From Peribacillus muralis (GTDB lineage: Bacteria > Bacillota > Bacilli > Bacillales > DSM-1321): DNA of 64,000 nucleotides. The notes below the pieces were generated by a model, which was not told where the DNA came from, made no database searches, and was given only the letters and a program-made list of their open reading frames with translations. The position numbers and the translations under genes were made by a program. How positions within the stretch are numbered: position 1 is the stretch's first letter; each line of letters opens with the position of its first letter. Of this stretch, positions 47,480 to 58,548 are shown one piece after another. The stretch covers positions 1,230,001-1,294,000 of the forward strand of contig NZ_CP017080.1 in the NCBI RefSeq assembly GCF_001645685.2, given 5' to 3'.

Positions 47480-48718
47480 ATGACTAATCGTCGTGTAGTA
47501 GTAACAGGTATTGGAGCCATTTCTCCAGTTGGTAATGATGCAGAAACAGGCTGGAAGAATATAATTGAGGGGAAATCGGGTATTGGGCCGTTAACACGCT
47601 TGAATGCTGATGAGTACCCCGTTAAAGTGGCAGCGGAAATCAAGGACTTTGATATCGAGACATATATTAACCGTAAAGAAGCGCGCAAAATGGATCGGTT
47701 CACTCACTATGCCATTGCAGCATCAGTAATGGCTTATAATGATAGCAAGCTGGAAATAACGGATGAAAATGCTGCACGTGTAGGGGTGTGGATCGGTTCT
47801 GGCATAGGCGGACTGGAAACATTGGAAACACAGCACGAAAACTTTTTAAATAGAGGATACAAGCGTGTCAGCCCATTCTTCGTACCAATGATGATACCTG
47901 ATATGGCAGCAGGCCAGGTATCCATCCTGCTTGGTGCCAAAGGAATCAATTCATGTACGGTAACAGCCTGTGCAACCGGTACGAATTCGATTGGTGACGC
48001 ATTTAAGGCCATCCAGCGAGGCGATGCAGATGTAATGATCACCGGTGGAGCGGAAGCGCCAATCACCAAGATGTCGGTTGCGGGCTTCTGTGCAAACACA
48101 GCGTTATCGACTAATCCAGATCCGCAAACGGCTAGCCGTCCATTCGATGCGAATCGTGATGGATTCGTAATCGGAGAAGGAGCCGGTATTATCGTTCTGG
48201 AAGATCTGGAACATGCCTTGAATAGAGGGGCGAAAATTTATGCCGAGATAGCTGGCTATGGTTCAACAGGGGACGCCTTCCACATTACGGCTCCTGCGCC
48301 TGGTGGAGAAGGCGGAGCAAGAGCGATGAAAATTGCAATTGAAGATGCAGGTTTAAACCCGGAAGATATCCAATACGTAAACGCCCATGGCACAAGTACG
48401 CCTTATAATGATAAATATGAAACGATGGCAGTCAAGGAAGTGTTTGGGGATCACGCTAATAAGCTTGCGATCAGCTCAACAAAGTCCATGACGGGCCATA
48501 TGTTAGGGGCAGCAGGAGGAGTGGAGGCGATATTCACGATTCAAGCGATCAGGGATAGCATCCTCCCGCCAACCATCAATATTGTAACCCCAGACCCTGA
48601 ATGTGATTTGGACTATATCCCGAATCAAGCAAGGAAAGGCGAGATTAATGCCGCCATCAGTAATTCCCTTGGATTTGGTGGACATAACGCAACGATTCTT
48701 TTCAAGAAATATCAATAA
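47480..48718 (+). CDS. fabF: 3-oxoacyl-ACP synthase II
   Basis: This is a 412-aa elongating condensing enzyme. The catalytic Cys164 is in [11 protein letters not shown]. The histidines are in [11 protein letters not shown] and in [12 protein letters not shown] (which also has the Lys), and [13 protein letters not shown] ends the protein. It works with FabH in the fabHF unit. A terminator follows immediately. Confidence 0.97.
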   Translation: MTNRRVVVTGIGAISPVGNDAETGWKNIIEGKSGIGPLTRLNADEYPVKVAAEIKDFDIETYINRKEARKMDRFTHYAIAASVMAYNDSKLEITDENAARVGVWIGSGIGGLETLETQHENFLNRGYKRVSPFFVPMMIPDMAAGQVSILLGAKGINSCTVTACATGTNSIGDAFKAIQRGDADVMITGGAEAPITKMSVAGFCANTALSTNPDPQTASRPFDANRDGFVIGEGAGIIVLEDLEHALNRGAKIYAEIAGYGSTGDAFHITAPAPGGEGGARAMKIAIEDAGLNPEDIQYVNAHGTSTPYNDKYETMAVKEVFGDHANKLAISSTKSMTGHMLGAAGGVEAIFTIQAIRDSILPPTINIVTPDPECDLDYIPNQARKGEINAAISNSLGFGGHNATILFKKYQ

Positions 48719-48725
48719 TGAAGAT

Positions 48726-48754
48726 GGGCAGGTCTTTTTAGACCTGCCCTTTTT
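48726..48754 (+). terminator. Terminator after fabF
   Basis: A 10-bp stem of GGGCAGGTC-T and its complement with a 4-nt loop is followed by five T's. Confidence 0.88.
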
Positions 48755-48839
48755 GTATGCTGTCGTGAATCCGAAGGGGAAAAAATGTGTCAACTGCCTT
48801 TTTGAAAACATAAGATAGTCAAAAAACGGGGGCAGGAAA

Positions 48840-49598
48840 ATGGGAGTTATTTCTACTGATGAATGGCTGAAGAAGGATTTCGATCGTCCGGTACAGATGA
48901 TGGAAAAACTTAAAGGTGCGTTCCGCAATACTCTTGATGGAGATGTGATCTATCAGCATTTAATGAAGCACGGCATGTATTCCCCGACTCAAAGAACGAA
49001 GCTGACCTGGGAACATTTACGTGATAATGATGCGTGGAAAAAAACACAAGCTCTATTTATGGCTTATAAGAAATTGTGGGGCGGGCCAGATGTGCCTATT
49101 TATATTTTTCCGCTGATGTCTTCCGGGATGCGGAAGAAAACGAATGAAATGAAATCAGGGTTGGCATTTGAAGATAAACTGTTCCTTTTTTATGATAAAG
49201 ACATAGATGACAAGGAAATGGAGGCCGTGCTGATCCATGAATATCACCATGTGTGCCGTTTGCATCATTTAGAGAAGGAACAAAAGGAATTTACGCTATT
49301 GGATACGATGGTCATGGAAGGATTGGCTGAGCGAACTGTCGAGAGATATTTAGGTGCAAAGTATTTAGCTAGATGGACCAAGTTATATCAGGAGGATAAA
49401 CTGCAAGAGTTTTGGAGCAAGCATATAGAAGGGCAACACTCGATAAAGCGTACGGAACCCCTTCATGATATCCTTTTGCGTGGACAAAAAGGATATCCAC
49501 ATATGCTAGGATACTGCTGTGGCTTTTATTTAGTAGGGAAATCCGAAAAGATTTCGGTAAAAAAATCTTTCATCATCCAATCCGAAGAATTCTTATAA
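48840..49598 (+). CDS. yjaZ: DUF2268 putative zinc protease YjaZ
   Basis: This is a 252-aa soluble protein with a zinc-protease motif HEYHH (residues 133-137) and a downstream MEGLAERTVERY segment where the third ligand (Glu) would lie. This fits the predicted Zn-dependent protease family DUF2268, of which B. subtilis YjaZ is a member. It has no signal peptide. It follows fabF as in B. subtilis. The substrate is unknown. Confidence 0.85.
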   Translation: MGVISTDEWLKKDFDRPVQMMEKLKGAFRNTLDGDVIYQHLMKHGMYSPTQRTKLTWEHLRDNDAWKKTQALFMAYKKLWGGPDVPIYIFPLMSSGMRKKTNEMKSGLAFEDKLFLFYDKDIDDKEMEAVLIHEYHHVCRLHHLEKEQKEFTLLDTMVMEGLAERTVERYLGAKYLARWTKLYQEDKLQEFWSKHIEGQHSIKRTEPLHDILLRGQKGYPHMLGYCCGFYLVGKSEKISVKKSFIIQSEEFL

Positions 49599-49711
49599 AG
49601 AACTAATTTATACTTTCTTTTTTTTCTTGATCTCTTTTCTGGAATAGGAATAAATTGTATGGTTCCTGCCTATACTGAGTGACAAACAGAATTTGTTTAA
49701 GTGAGGGATGA

Positions 49712-50470
49712 ATGATGCTATATCTTCATGATGTATGGGTTAACTGGTTTGAAGGAGAAGAAAACGGCTATAATATTTGCCATTTTCACGAATGGCGAAA
49801 GGATGATGGGATTGAACTATTAGATCAAGTTCCTTTGTTGAAAGTGTCTGCAACATTGTTCGACTACATAGAAAATGACTTGTCAGAATTACCTAAGCCG
49901 CTGCTGAATGATGTGTATCAAAAAGCATATGCTAGGAAAAACCATGAACGAATCCAGCTTGATTATTGTTTTATCGTAACTGATGGAAATGGAATTCTAG
50001 CTGTTGATACGATAGGTTATCATATTCCAATCAGGAAAAGCAGAATTATTCCCCGCCAGGAACAAATTGTTTATGACATGATAGAAAATCATGATGTCCT
50101 GGATTACACATTTACTGAAAAACCTACATCTGAAAAAGAATATCACATTTTATCGCCGTCACCCTTATTCATGAATGGTTTGACTAGAAAGGAAAGACAG
50201 CTGAAGCAATTACTATTCATGGCGATGGATCAGTTATTCACGGCGAAAAACACGGCTGAAATCCGTTATTGGTATACAGAATGGGCTCCGGAAAAATATG
50301 AGAGCATCCAAGAGATGGATTTTCAAATAGCATGGCTCGAGTTGTATGAGGAAATGAAGGAAGGCTGGTCGGATAAGCACCTTCAACTTTGTGAAAATTT
50401 GGTGAAGGGTCAGCCTTTTTTTGAAAAGCTTTGGCAAGTGGAGGCAGGAGATAGCCCATCGATTTTATAG
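49712..50470 (+). CDS. yjbA: YjbA family protein (DUF3603)
   Basis: This is a 252-aa protein. [43 protein letters not shown] is the strongly conserved N-terminus of the YjbA/UPF0736 family. GAGGGATGA precedes two adjacent ATG codons, so the start may be one codon later (49715). It is soluble with function unknown. In B. subtilis the app oligopeptide operon lies between yjaZ and yjbA. It is absent here. Confidence 0.88.
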   Translation: MMLYLHDVWVNWFEGEENGYNICHFHEWRKDDGIELLDQVPLLKVSATLFDYIENDLSELPKPLLNDVYQKAYARKNHERIQLDYCFIVTDGNGILAVDTIGYHIPIRKSRIIPRQEQIVYDMIENHDVLDYTFTEKPTSEKEYHILSPSPLFMNGLTRKERQLKQLLFMAMDQLFTAKNTAEIRYWYTEWAPEKYESIQEMDFQIAWLELYEEMKEGWSDKHLQLCENLVKGQPFFEKLWQVEAGDSPSIL

Positions 50471-50484
50471 AAATACTTCAAGAA

Positions 50485-50514
50485 AAGACGATCCGGTGCG
50501 GGTCGTCTTTTTTT
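50485..50514 (+). terminator. Terminator after yjbA
   Basis: AGACGATCCG / CGGGTCGTCT with a GTG loop is followed by a run of T's. Confidence 0.88.
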
Positions 50515-50681
50515 ATACTATATCCCGTTTTCCACTTGTGGGCACTAACCTTTCAAAGAGGCAGGGCCCGCCCTTTTCGCTTTAGCGCCTGCGGTCTCTT
50601 GGATGAATATCAGCCACTCCCCTCGTTGCAAAGCGAAAAGATTGGACAAATTCGATAATGGTTCTAAATCCACAAAATAAA

Positions 50682-50719
50682 AAAAGGGTTTCGGAATGAT
50701 ATCATTCCGAAACCCTTTT
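50682..50719. terminator. Long palindromic terminator after trpS
   Basis: A 19-bp perfect palindrome, AAAAGGGTTTCGGAATGAT and its complement, is centred at 50700/50701 and flanked by A and T tracts. It lies 43 nt past the trpS stop on the minus strand. Confidence 0.88.
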
Positions 50720-50761
50720 ATCTGCAAATCGTGAGGATTGGAGAAAAATGGTCTTTATCTG

Positions 50762-52291
<1,530 letters not shown>

Positions 52292-53470
52292 ATGAAACCA
52301 ATGAGTAAATGGTTGATGACAGGTGTGTGCATATTCCTTGTTCAACAGCCTGTTCATGCACAAAGCATGAATGAAACGAGGCAGGTAGCATTAGAAGCTA
52401 AAGAACTGCCTGTGAATGCACCGCGTTTTGTTTTTGATTCGGGTTTGAAATTCGATTATCCGGATGCAGTGCGAGGGATATATGTCACCGGTCCCGCAGC
52501 TGGAGGGAGTAAACTGAACGAACTTATTAAATATGTAGATGAAACCGATTTGAATGCGATGGTCGTCGATATTAAGGATGACTGGGGTAACATTACCTAT
52601 AAAGCCAAAGATTCCGATTCTCCATATGCTGGTATTGGTAAAGACTACATAAAAGATCCAAAGGCAATGCTGAAGAAATTCGAGGATAAAAAAATATATC
52701 CGATTGCCAGGGTGGTTGTTTTCAAGGATTCCCTTCTGGCTAAAGAGAAGCCCGAATGGTCCTTTCAAGATGGGGAAGAGATTTGGAAGAATGGCCGGGG
52801 TGAGGCCTTTGTTAATCCATTCTTAAAAGAGGTATGGGATTATAATGTCGGGATTGCCATTGAAGCAGCAAAGATGGGCTTTAAGGAAATCCAATTCGAC
52901 TATGTCCGGTTTCCTGAAGGGTTCGAAAATAAGGAAGACGACTTGAAATATGATATGGGTGAATATGACGAGGCGAAAGTGAGTCATACAGCTAAACGTG
53001 TTCAGGCAGTGACGGATTTCGTAAGTTATGCGAAGAAGCGACTGGAGCCATACGGCGTGAAGGTATCGGTTGATATTTTCGGGTATACAGCTACCCTCCC
53101 CGAAGCACCGGGTATAGGGCAAAACTTCACGAAAATTTCCGAGAATGTCGATGTTATATCGTCAATGATCTATCCAAGCCATTGGACATCTTATTTTGGT
53201 ATTGATAAACCTGATTTAGAGCCTTATGATCTCGTAAAAGAATATGCCAAATTGGAAAATGAGAAGCTGAAGGAATTGAAAACCCCACCAACTTCCAGGC
53301 CGTGGCTTCAAGATTTCACAGCCTCGTATTTAGGAGATGGAAATTATCAAAGGTATGGCAAGGAAGAAGTGGAAGCCCAAATAAAAGCGTTGAACGATAA
53401 CGGAATTGATGAATATCTATTGTGGAATGCAGCGAATCGCTATACTAAGGGAGTCGACTATACCCCGTGA
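52292..53470 (+). CDS. Secreted DUF4015 putative glycoside hydrolase
   Basis: This protein is about 392 aa with a signal peptide (MKPMSKWLMTGVCIFLVQQPVHAQS). It may start at 52292 or at the next ATG (52301), since GGTGGAGG serves either. The body is a predicted TIM barrel: RGIYVTGPAAGG, NAMVVDIKDDWGNITY, IQFDYVRFPEG and DIFGYTAT carry conserved acidic residues. This matches the DUF4015 putative glycoside hydrolase family. It is probably secreted and may act on cell-wall or exopolysaccharide glycans. The substrate is unproven. Confidence 0.85.
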   Translation: MKPMSKWLMTGVCIFLVQQPVHAQSMNETRQVALEAKELPVNAPRFVFDSGLKFDYPDAVRGIYVTGPAAGGSKLNELIKYVDETDLNAMVVDIKDDWGNITYKAKDSDSPYAGIGKDYIKDPKAMLKKFEDKKIYPIARVVVFKDSLLAKEKPEWSFQDGEEIWKNGRGEAFVNPFLKEVWDYNVGIAIEAAKMGFKEIQFDYVRFPEGFENKEDDLKYDMGEYDEAKVSHTAKRVQAVTDFVSYAKKRLEPYGVKVSVDIFGYTATLPEAPGIGQNFTKISENVDVISSMIYPSHWTSYFGIDKPDLEPYDLVKEYAKLENEKLKELKTPPTSRPWLQDFTASYLGDGNYQRYGKEEVEAQIKALNDNGIDEYLLWNAANRYTKGVDYTP

Positions 53471-53510
53471 AAAAAAGGATGACCGGGAGGCAAAAGTTTC
53501 GGTCATCCTT
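53470..53510 (-). terminator. Terminator of the 63-aa membrane protein gene
   Basis: AAGGATGACC / GGTCATCCTT form a 10-bp stem. The minus strand continues into seven T's, so it mainly serves the minus-strand gene. Confidence 0.8.
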
Positions 53511-53522
53511 ATTCTCTCTCAA

Positions 53523-53714
53523 TTACCGCTTTTTTTTTCCGCCAACTTGATTCCATCCTGACTGAATTCGTTTGGATTGATCGAAAATATGAGAGTGACG
53601 TTTCCCGCCGAACCATTTTTCGCCGATGGCATTCGTCACGACACCATTAACGGCTGTAATCCCAATAACGCAAGCAGCGACCAAAACAAAGTCCGTAAAG
53701 TAGCTGATCATCAA
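53523..53714 (-). CDS. Small membrane protein, 63 aa
   Basis: MMISYFTDFVLVAACVIGITAVNGVV forms one membrane helix. A basic tail (KWFGGKRHSHIFDQSKRIQSGWNQVGGKKKR) follows. GGGAGGGT lies upstream, and a well-placed terminator supports it as a real gene. I do not recognise the family. Confidence 0.6.
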   Translation of the reverse strand: MMISYFTDFVLVAACVIGITAVNGVVTNAIGEKWFGGKRHSHIFDQSKRIQSGWNQVGGKKKR

Positions 53715-53806
53715 AACCCTCCCAATATTTTGAAAATATATTAGTTCTATTTTAGACGATTAGAAAATATATGGAAAGAAAAAATGGTTAAAAAGGAGAT
53801 GGAATC

Positions 53807-54388
53807 ATGAGCTGGTATGAAAAATTGAATCAATATTTCCCTATTGAAGAAATGAAGTCCAAAGAGCATATAAATGTCTTGCTGGAGGATAAGAAAGAAA
53901 TATATTTAAAAGATGAAGGACCTGACCATGTTTTATTATATGTAGAGGGAGAAGAGTTTATTTTCATCGATTATCTATTCGTATCCAAAAACTCAAGAGG
54001 GCAAGGACTAGGAAGGAAATTGATTCAAAAACTGCAAAAGAAACAAAAAACAATTTTATTGGAAGTGGAGCCTATCCAAGAAAATGACGACGATTCCTTT
54101 AAAAGGCTGCGGTTTTATAAAAGGGAAGGCTTCAAGCACGCTTCTTCCATCACCTACAGCAGGAAGTCGCTTGCCACCAAGGAGAATACCCCGATGGAAA
54201 TTCTATATTGGCCGTCTGCCCCTTCAGTTGAAGACGAAGAAGTATTCGATTACATGAAAGAGATTTATTCGGAAATCCATACTTACAAAGATGATGATCT
54301 TTATGGCAAATCTTATCAGGACGTCGAGGATGTGCTAAGCTTGGATGCTAATCAGGAAACGGATATTTTTAAAAAGATGGAAGTATGA
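53807..54388 (+). CDS. yjbC: GNAT acetyltransferase YjbC
   Basis: This is a 193-aa GNAT-fold protein. The acetyl-CoA loop is NSRGQGLGRKLIQKL (about 65-79), followed by LLEVEPI and RLRFYKREGFKHA. The C-terminal 60 residues are an acidic extension. AAAAGGAGA precedes the ATG. In B. subtilis yjbC is cotranscribed with spx. Here a terminator and about 900 nt with a repeat array separate them, so cotranscription is less likely. Confidence 0.88.
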   Translation: MSWYEKLNQYFPIEEMKSKEHINVLLEDKKEIYLKDEGPDHVLLYVEGEEFIFIDYLFVSKNSRGQGLGRKLIQKLQKKQKTILLEVEPIQENDDDSFKRLRFYKREGFKHASSITYSRKSLATKENTPMEILYWPSAPSVEDEEVFDYMKEIYSEIHTYKDDDLYGKSYQDVEDVLSLDANQETDIFKKMEV

Positions 54389-54392
54389 AGAT

Positions 54393-54419
54393 AAAGGGCC
54401 GGTCATATACCGGCCTTTT
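54393..54419 (+). terminator. Terminator after yjbC
   Basis: An 11-bp stem AAAGGGCCGGT / ACCGGCCTTTT with a 5-nt loop ends in T's. It separates yjbC from spxA. Confidence 0.85.
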
Positions 54420-54456
54420 GGTTTGTCAAAAAAAGAAAGGTATGCCGTTTCAAAAA

Positions 54457-54643
54457 GGGAAGCAGGACGAATAAATTCGCGGACGGACGGAAAAAGAGGG
54501 AAGCAGGACGAATAAATTCGCGGACGGACGGAAAAAAAGGGAAGCAGGACGAATAAATTCGCGGACGGACGGAAAAAGAGGGAAGCAGGACGAATAAATT
54601 CGCGGACGGACGGAAAAAGAGGGAAGCAGGACGAATAAATTCA
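54457..54643. repeat. Tandem array of 41-bp repeats upstream of spxA
   Basis: Five copies start at 54457, 54498, 54539, 54580 and 54621, exactly 41 bp apart. Copies 1-4 are nearly identical. Copy 5 keeps the first 22 nt. Each contains CGAAT-AA-ATTCG, a 5-bp inverted repeat (the last has one changed base), and a GGACGGACGG block. The 41-bp period is not a multiple of 3, so it is not a protein repeat. More diverged units with CTGAAAAAACAGC hairpins continue to about 54712. Confidence 0.95.
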
Positions 54644-54719
54644 CGAAAGGCTGAAAAAACAGCATCGTTTGCCGAAAAAGTACAAGAAAGCTGAAAAAAC
54701 AGCTTCAGCAGATATAAAT

Positions 54720-55326
54720 GGTGCATTCTCTCGGGGAGTTAGGCGATAAAAAAGGTTCAATGATCAGAGGAAGGGGAGCGGATTTCTCTGAGAACAACTG
54801 TCATCTTTCAATAGGGATATGAATAGGTATAACTTCTCGGGAGGGGAGATGTTCAATGCGTTCTGGGGCTTTTGGTTTCCTTTTTTTTACTTTTTGAAGA
54901 GTGTATGCTAAAAGCATCGTTTTTTTTGTGAAAGCAGGAATTCGATTAACATTAAAGAAAATATAGGTATATGCTTTGTTTATCGACAGTGAAAGGGGGT
55001 ACATAAAAGTAACGAGCCAATCAAAGGAATATGAGGGTCCATTTGAGAGTTAAATGAGAATGATAGCCAGGTATTTTCAATTAGGAAAAGGGATTTATAA
55101 TGTATTACATAAAAATTAGAAAAAGCTATAGTACAGGGAAAACAAGAAGCTTTAGAGGATTTTTTCAAATATCAAAAAGGGTATTCATTTTAAATAAATT
55201 AGTGTATAATAAGGTTTATGAAATACTTATTTAAAATTATTTCAAATTAGAGTGGTACTTATGAATACTAATAGTAGATTTCCCCTCATAGATCACCGAT
55301 TCTATATTTAGGGAGTGTGAGTAAAC
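54720..55326. other. AT-rich region upstream of spxA
   Basis: No convincing gene is present. Two short minus-strand ORFs (54801-55004 and 54980-55168) lack ribosome binding sites. A TATAAT at 55205-55210 may be the -10 of an spxA promoter, but its -35 is weak. No clear PerR box was found. Confidence 0.4.
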
Positions 55327-55722
55327 ATGGTAACATTATATACATCACCTAGTTGTACTTCATGCAGAAAAGCAAAAGCATGGTTAGAAGAGCATGAGAT
55401 TGGATATAAAGAACGAAATATCTTTTCAGAACCGTTAACGATTGATGAAATAAAGGAAATACTTCGAATGACTGAAGATGGCACTGATGAAATCATTTCA
55501 ACACGGTCAAAAACTTTTCAAAAGTTAAACGTAAATTTAGAGAGCCTGCCTCTTCAAGAATTATATAAATTGATTAAGGAAAATCCTGGGTTGCTGAGGC
55601 GTCCAATTATCCTTGACGAAAAAAGGCTTCAAGTCGGTTACAATGAAGATGAGATAAGACGCTTTTTACCGCGTAAAGTTCGTACTTTCCAGTTGAGGGA
55701 AGCACAACGCATGGTCAACTAA
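55327..55722 (+). CDS. spxA: Transcriptional regulator Spx
   Basis: This is a 131-aa ArsC-fold protein. The redox switch CTSC (Cys10, Cys13) is at the N-terminus, and [29 protein letters not shown] is the conserved C-terminal half. Spx binds the RNA polymerase alpha subunit and switches on thiol-stress genes when Cys10-Cys13 are oxidised. Its proteolytic adaptor SpxH (YjbH) is encoded 7 kb downstream. GGGAGTG is the ribosome binding site. Confidence 0.96.
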   Translation: MVTLYTSPSCTSCRKAKAWLEEHEIGYKERNIFSEPLTIDEIKEILRMTEDGTDEIISTRSKTFQKLNVNLESLPLQELYKLIKENPGLLRRPIILDEKRLQVGYNEDEIRRFLPRKVRTFQLREAQRMVN

Positions 55723-55738
55723 TTAAAAGGTCTTTCAA

Positions 55739-55769
55739 GCTCTGCCAGGAATTGTGCAGGGCTTTTTCT
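55739..55769 (+). terminator. Terminator after spxA
   Basis: AGCTCTGC / GCAGGGCT with one G-U pair is followed by five T's. Confidence 0.8.
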
Positions 55770-56197
55770 TTATACATATTGCATTCTTTTTCGCTTTTTC
55801 CTTTTAAAATCGGGTACATTTATCGATTCTTAGGCAAGAGTGGATGTTTGGTGTTTCCAGGCATATCCTATAGTCAGCCTTCATTTAAAGTTAAAGGACG
55901 CATTTAATTAGGCATGATGAGGCAGTGCGGGGCAAATGACAGGACGCATGGTGATAGTTGCATGCGGATGAATTTTTTTATAGAATGAATGGAATATTAG
56001 GCAAACAATTGTTTTTTAGATAAGTAATGTTTTTTATTTCCCTTCTTCAAGGTTTTGTCATAAAATGATGTAAAATAGTCTGTTCTACCGACTAACATGA
56101 TTTACAGTATTCACTTACGGGTAAAGAGCTTTTAAGGGCAATTTTCGCTTGGGGGTTATTATCCCTTCAAAATGAGAAAGGAAGGGAGAGGGGAATC
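55770..56197. other. Gap between spxA and mecA
   Basis: About 430 nt without a plausible ORF. It should carry the mecA promoter. A TTGTCA and a TAAAAT are present near 56052-56080, but their spacing does not make a clear promoter. No repeats or RNA motif were recognised. Confidence 0.35.
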
Positions 56198-56866
56198 ATG
56201 GAAATCGAACGCATTAATGACGATACAGTTAAATTTTATATTTCCTATATAGATATTGAGGAAAGAGGCTTCGATCGCGAAGAAATTTGGTACAGCCGTG
56301 AGAGAAGTGAGGAACTTTTTTGGGAAATGATGGATGAAGTGCACCAAGAAGAAGAATTCATGATTGAAGGACCATTATGGATTCAGGTTCAAGCTCTTGA
56401 AAAAGGCTTGGAAGTCTTGGTCACGAAAGCCCAGCTTGCCAAGGATGGTCAGAAGCTCGAGCTGCCTCTTTCAGATGATAAGTTAAAGGATTTGAATGTA
56501 GCGGATAAGATGGATACGCTCCTTGATCAGCATTTTCAAGGTAAGGATGAGGAAAGCGGCATTACATTCGAAGACGGTATGATTGAGTTCATTACAACTT
56601 TTGAGGATTTCGAAGACGTCATTTCATTAAGCAAGCGTCATGGCTTGGATGATTGGACGACTAAACTTTATGTTTATCAAAATAAATATTATCTTTACAT
56701 TGAATTTTCCGAGACGGAAATCGACGAGGAAGAAATCGATAATGTTCTAAGTCTTTTATTGGAATACAGCCAAGAGTCTCCTATAACGGTGCACATGCTT
56801 GAAGAGTACGGGAAAATAGTTATAGAAAATGATGTATTCTCAACGGTCGATAAATATTTCGCATAA
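56198..56866 (+). CDS. mecA: Adaptor protein MecA
   Basis: This is a 222-aa acidic protein. MEIERINDDTVKFYISYIDIEERGFDREEIWY is the N-terminal substrate-binding domain, joined by an acidic linker (about 85-115) to the C-terminal ClpC-binding domain (FEDFEDVISLSKR...). MecA delivers ComK and ComS to ClpCP and so controls competence. GGAAGGGAGAGGG precedes the ATG. It has its own terminator. Confidence 0.96.
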   Translation: MEIERINDDTVKFYISYIDIEERGFDREEIWYSRERSEELFWEMMDEVHQEEEFMIEGPLWIQVQALEKGLEVLVTKAQLAKDGQKLELPLSDDKLKDLNVADKMDTLLDQHFQGKDEESGITFEDGMIEFITTFEDFEDVISLSKRHGLDDWTTKLYVYQNKYYLYIEFSETEIDEEEIDNVLSLLLEYSQESPITVHMLEEYGKIVIENDVFSTVDKYFA

Positions 56867-56872
56867 ATGTTG

Positions 56873-56902
56873 AGGCCGATTTCAGTAGAAATCGGCCTTT
56901 TC
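56873..56902 (+). terminator. Terminator after mecA
   Basis: A 10-bp perfect stem AGGCCGATTT / AAATCGGCCT with a 6-nt loop is followed by T's. Confidence 0.88.
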
Positions 56903-56941
56903 GACCTATGTGCCTGCGTTTGTTAATTGGAGGTAGCTTAT

Positions 56942-58450
56942 GTGAAGAATATAGTTGGCATCAGCCTGTTTTTCCTCTTGTTGATCGGCCCTTGGTTTTT
57001 CCTTATAAAAGAAGCCGAAGGAGGATTTGTTTTTTATTCAAGTCTTATACTAACCCTTTTCTTGACGATAATTGGGTTTGTCATTTTCCTGGAAAACAGG
57101 AATCCCATTCAAACGATTACTTGGCTTGTTGTTTTTGGCGCTTTTCCCTTCATCGGATGCATTTTTTACTTTTTGTTTGGCCATAATTTCAGAAAAGAAA
57201 GGATTTTTCGCAAGAAGTATTTTTTGGGTAAGCAATCTTTTGTGAAAATAAGCGGCGAAGCGGAATATAACGAACGAATAAAGGAAATGGGCGAAAGCTC
57301 ACAGCAGTTAATCACGCTTGCAAATAGGCTGGGGAATAGTCCTGTTTCATTTACAACTGAAACGCGGATTTTACGGAATGGCCAGGAGACATTTTTCAAT
57401 ATCATCGAGCAATTAAAAAGGGCGAGACATCATATTCATTTGGAATATTATATTGTGAGGGATGACGGCATTGGCTGTGCGTTAAAGGATGTCTTGATGG
57501 AAAAGGCTAGTGAAGGGGTAGAGATCCGGTTTCTCTATGATGCGGTTGGCTCCTGGAAGCTGGCTCGTTCTTATATCGATGACTTGAAACGGGCAGGAGT
57601 TGAGATGGTGGCTTTTGGACCTTTGCAGCTACCGTTTTTAAACAATACGTTCAATTTTCGTAACCACCGAAAAATCATTGTGATAGATGGTTGTGTCGGG
57701 TTCGTGGGCGGTCTTAATATCGGAGATGAATATTTGGGCCTCGATTCAAAATTCGGTTATTGGCGTGATACTCATCTTATCGTAAAAGGGGAAGCGGTCC
57801 GGACGTTACAGCTCATTTTTTTACAGGATTGGTATTACAGCACCAATCGTAGCTTCTTAACGGATGAATATCTAATGACTGACGTTTCGCCCCCTAGTGA
57901 TCATGGGGGGGTCCAATTGATTGCTGGCGGTCCGGACAGTGAATGGACAGTCATAAAGAGCATTTTCTTCAAGATGATCACTGCTGCAGAAAAATCCGTC
58001 TGGATTGCTTCTCCATATTTCGTTCCTGATGATGATATCCTTCAAGCGCTGAAGGTAGCTGCTTTAAGTGGTTTGGATGTCAGGCTGCTAGTTCCGAAGA
58101 ACCCTGATAAAAAGATTGTTTACCATGCTTCGAGAACCTATTTTCCCGAAATGCTTGCTTCGGGGGTGCGCATATTCCAATATAAAGAAGGCTTCATGCA
58201 TAGCAAAATCATCATTGTTGATGATCAGTTGGCTTCGATAGGGACAACCAATATGGATATGAGAAGCTTTCATTTAAATTTCGAGGTCAATGCCTTTCTT
58301 TACAGAACGGAAAGCACCCAACAGCTTGTGAATGACTTTGTGAACGATTTAAAGGTGTCTCAAGAGGTGGAGATGGATGAATTTTCCAATCGTAGTTTTA
58401 GATTGAAAGTACTTGAATCCACCTGCCGATTACTTTCACCACTTCTTTAA
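56942..58450 (+). CDS. cls: Cardiolipin synthase
   Basis: This is a 502-aa membrane enzyme with a GTG start placed after GGAGGT. Two N-terminal membrane helices (about 5-55) precede two phospholipase D domains. Each HKD motif is intact: NHRKIIVIDGCVGFVGGLN and MHSKIIIVDDQLASIGTTNMD. It condenses two phosphatidylglycerols to cardiolipin. B. subtilis does not have a cls gene between mecA and coiA to my knowledge, so this placement may be lineage-specific. Confidence 0.94.
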   Translation: MKNIVGISLFFLLLIGPWFFLIKEAEGGFVFYSSLILTLFLTIIGFVIFLENRNPIQTITWLVVFGAFPFIGCIFYFLFGHNFRKERIFRKKYFLGKQSFVKISGEAEYNERIKEMGESSQQLITLANRLGNSPVSFTTETRILRNGQETFFNIIEQLKRARHHIHLEYYIVRDDGIGCALKDVLMEKASEGVEIRFLYDAVGSWKLARSYIDDLKRAGVEMVAFGPLQLPFLNNTFNFRNHRKIIVIDGCVGFVGGLNIGDEYLGLDSKFGYWRDTHLIVKGEAVRTLQLIFLQDWYYSTNRSFLTDEYLMTDVSPPSDHGGVQLIAGGPDSEWTVIKSIFFKMITAAEKSVWIASPYFVPDDDILQALKVAALSGLDVRLLVPKNPDKKIVYHASRTYFPEMLASGVRIFQYKEGFMHSKIIIVDDQLASIGTTNMDMRSFHLNFEVNAFLYRTESTQQLVNDFVNDLKVSQEVEMDEFSNRSFRLKVLESTCRLLSPLL

Positions 58451-58468
58451 AGATCCATCTTCCGTTTT

Positions 58469-58492
58469 ATGCCGATCAGGCATTTTTTTTTT
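58469..58492 (+). terminator. Terminator after cls
   Basis: ATGCC / GGCAT with a 5-nt loop is short but is followed by nine or more T's. Confidence 0.75.
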
Positions 58493-58548
58493 GAAATGAA
58501 AGGAATCGATGGCGATTCAAGCGAATGTTATGGGAGAGGAGGAGAATT

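Noticed and set aside
54457..54643. CRISPR array
   Set aside because: The repeats are contiguous with no unique spacers, and no cas genes are nearby.
54403..54726. Minus-strand ORF with repeated RPSANLFVLLP-type peptides
   Set aside because: It is the 41-bp DNA array read through in shifting frames. It has no ribosome binding site and several frames show the same repetition.
54801..55168. Two short minus-strand ORFs upstream of spxA
   Set aside because: Both lack ribosome binding sites, overlap each other and read like AT-rich spacer.
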